Shown: positions 6,939 through 7,769 of the stretch, piece by piece
Layout of the letters: each line of letters opens with the position of its first letter
Numbering within the stretch: position 1 is the stretch's first letter
NCBI GenBank assembly: GCA_020059765.1
Contig: JAGVBM010000137.1
Span: 1-7,769 of the forward strand
DNA length: 7,769 bases
Direction: 5' to 3'
From: Bacillota bacterium
Lineage (GTDB): Bacteria; Bacillota; Bacilli; Tumebacillales; Effusibacillaceae
Made by a program: the position numbers and the translations under genes
The notes under the pieces: model-generated
Databases searched by the model: none
Told to the model about the DNA's origin: nothing
The model's input: only the letters and a program-made list of their open reading frames with translations

Positions 6939-7574
6939 ATGCATCTACAGAGGGCCTTGACCCCAAACAGCAAAGCAGACTTTTTAGTAGAGTTGGTTCA
7001 AACGGTCAGCGGTTTGTTGTTGGTTGGTTTTTTATGGACGCATATGATTTTTGTTGCCGCCATTCTTTTAGGGATAGAGGCGTTTAACAAACTGGCCCTT
7101 TTAATGGAACAGTTTCGTCTCTTGGATCTGGCTGTCGTTTTTATCATCCTGACGGTTGCAGCTCACGTCGGGGCGGTGCTTCGACGAATCCCCAGCCGCT
7201 GGCAGGAACAAAAAGTGGTTTGGAATCATGCGAAGATCATCAAACATCAAGATACCTGGTCTTGGCTGTTCCAGGCTGTTACAGGCAGCGCCATGCTTCT
7301 TCTGATTATCATACATGTTTTCGCTGTCGTTTATGCCGGAATCGATGCGAAGCTGAGTGCGGATCGGGTTCACTCGTGGATGCTTTGGTTTTATATCATT
7401 CTTCTATTTTTTGCTGAGTATCATGCAAGTGTCGGACTGTATCGCACTTTTGTCAAATGGGGATTTGTGAAGCGCCACAGCCTGAAACGGGTTTTATCCG
7501 TCGTTACCGTCTTTACGATCGGATTGGGTCTTGTGAGCCTGTGGGTATTCTATTCGCTGGGGGGTTCCGTATGA
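6939..7574 (+). CDS. frdC: fumarate reductase/succinate dehydrogenase cytochrome b subunit, Wolinella type
   Basis: This 211-residue integral membrane protein anchors the flavoprotein and iron-sulfur subunits and passes electrons between them and menaquinone through two b haems. Five membrane helices are visible at about 22-46, 63-83, 107-132, 147-171 and 185-207. Compared from memory with Wolinella succinogenes FrdC, segments such as THMIFVAAILLG, HQDTWSW and EYHASVGLYRTFVKWG align well. The four haem-ligand histidines are H35, H76, H126 and H162 (Wolinella H44, H93, H143 and H182). E57 and E160 line up with Wolinella E66 (menaquinol site) and E180 (proton pathway). The start at 6939 is set by the AGGAGG site. 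The gene lies 17 bases after the small four-cysteine gene and overlaps frdA by four bases (ATGA), so the products are probably made together. The direction of catalysis in the cell, fumarate reduction or succinate oxidation, is not settled by sequence. Confidence 0.92.
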   Translation: MHLQRALTPNSKADFLVELVQTVSGLLLVGFLWTHMIFVAAILLGIEAFNKLALLMEQFRLLDLAVVFIILTVAAHVGAVLRRIPSRWQEQKVVWNHAKIIKHQDTWSWLFQAVTGSAMLLLIIIHVFAVVYAGIDAKLSADRVHSWMLWFYIILLFFAEYHASVGLYRTFVKWGFVKRHSLKRVLSVVTVFTIGLGLVSLWVFYSLGGSV

Positions 7575-7769
7575 GTCGATATGACATATTCACTTCGGAC
7601 GTATTAATAGTCGGAGCCGGGTTAGCAGGTGAACGTGCGGCGGTAGAAGCTGCTGAGCAAGGACTGAATGTGATCCTCTTAAGCTTAGTTCCGCCCAGGC
7701 GTTCTCACAGTTCAGCAGCACAAGGAGGCATGCAGGCATCACTCGGAAACAGCGCCATGGGTAATGGAG
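7571..7769 (+). CDS. frdA: fumarate reductase/succinate dehydrogenase flavoprotein subunit, N-terminus only
   Basis: Only the first 66 codons lie in the window; full proteins of this family have roughly 600 or more residues. The sequence begins with the FAD-binding Rossmann motif VLIVGAGLAGERAA (11-24). It continues with LSLVPPRRSHSSAAQGG (37-53), where H46 aligns with the histidine that carries covalent FAD (H43 in Wolinella FrdA). MQASLGNSAMGNG follows. The enzyme interconverts fumarate and succinate on the cytoplasmic side of the membrane anchor. The ATG overlaps the frdC stop (ATGA), with a G-rich run (7559-7564) as a modest ribosome binding site. An iron-sulfur subunit gene, frdB, is expected downstream. 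Closest resemblance is to epsilonproteobacterial FrdA rather than to E. coli FrdA or B. subtilis SdhA, judged from memory. Confidence 0.93.
   Translation, partial: MSRYDIFTSDVLIVGAGLAGERAAVEAAEQGLNVILLSLVPPRRSHSSAAQGGMQASLGNSAMGNG

Overview
The window reads as chromosomal DNA of a Bacillales-type Firmicute, possibly an Alicyclobacillaceae relative such as Effusibacillus or Tumebacillus. That placement is an inference. It rests on mid-range GC, AGGAGG-type Shine-Dalgarno sites, sigma-A-like promoters, Rho-independent terminators, a chemoreceptor of the type Bacillus uses, and a menaquinol-type fumarate reductase/succinate dehydrogenase operon. I see no insertion sequence, phage gene, CRISPR array, tRNA or rRNA.

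Layout. (1) Positions 1-2867, minus strand: DNA polymerase III alpha subunit (DnaE), open from its start codon to the window edge, so the C-terminus is missing. It has its own good sigma-A promoter (2900-2928). (2) 2868-3043: intergenic, with a GC-rich terminator (2951-2978) for the upstream chemoreceptor. (3) 3044-5023, minus: a complete methyl-accepting chemotaxis protein with a dCache sensor. (4) 5024-5333: an AT-rich intergenic stretch with a long hairpin terminator for the aminotransferase, a possible promoter and a possible leader attenuator before the chemoreceptor. (5) 5334-6512, minus: a DapL/AlaC-like PLP aminotransferase. (6) 6513-6741: a divergent intergenic region. (7) 6742-7769, plus: a tight operon of a 59-residue four-cysteine (zinc-ribbon-like) protein, the dihaem cytochrome b subunit FrdC, and the start of the flavoprotein FrdA, which overlaps frdC by ATGA and runs off the window.

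How the genes relate. The three minus-strand genes are separated by terminators and look like independent units for replication, chemotaxis and amino-acid metabolism. The plus-strand genes form one respiratory unit. FrdC anchors FrdA (and an expected FrdB beyond the edge) in the membrane and exchanges electrons with menaquinone. FrdC matches the Wolinella succinogenes type, with all four haem histidines and both glutamates linked there to quinone and proton handling. The small four-cysteine protein, 17 bases upstream of frdC, is the least explained gene. No wholly new system is evident. The most interesting items are that small gene, the Wolinella-type FrdC, the chemoreceptor's altered amino-acid-binding motif with its leader hairpin, and the DnaE PHP domain lacking one expected histidine.
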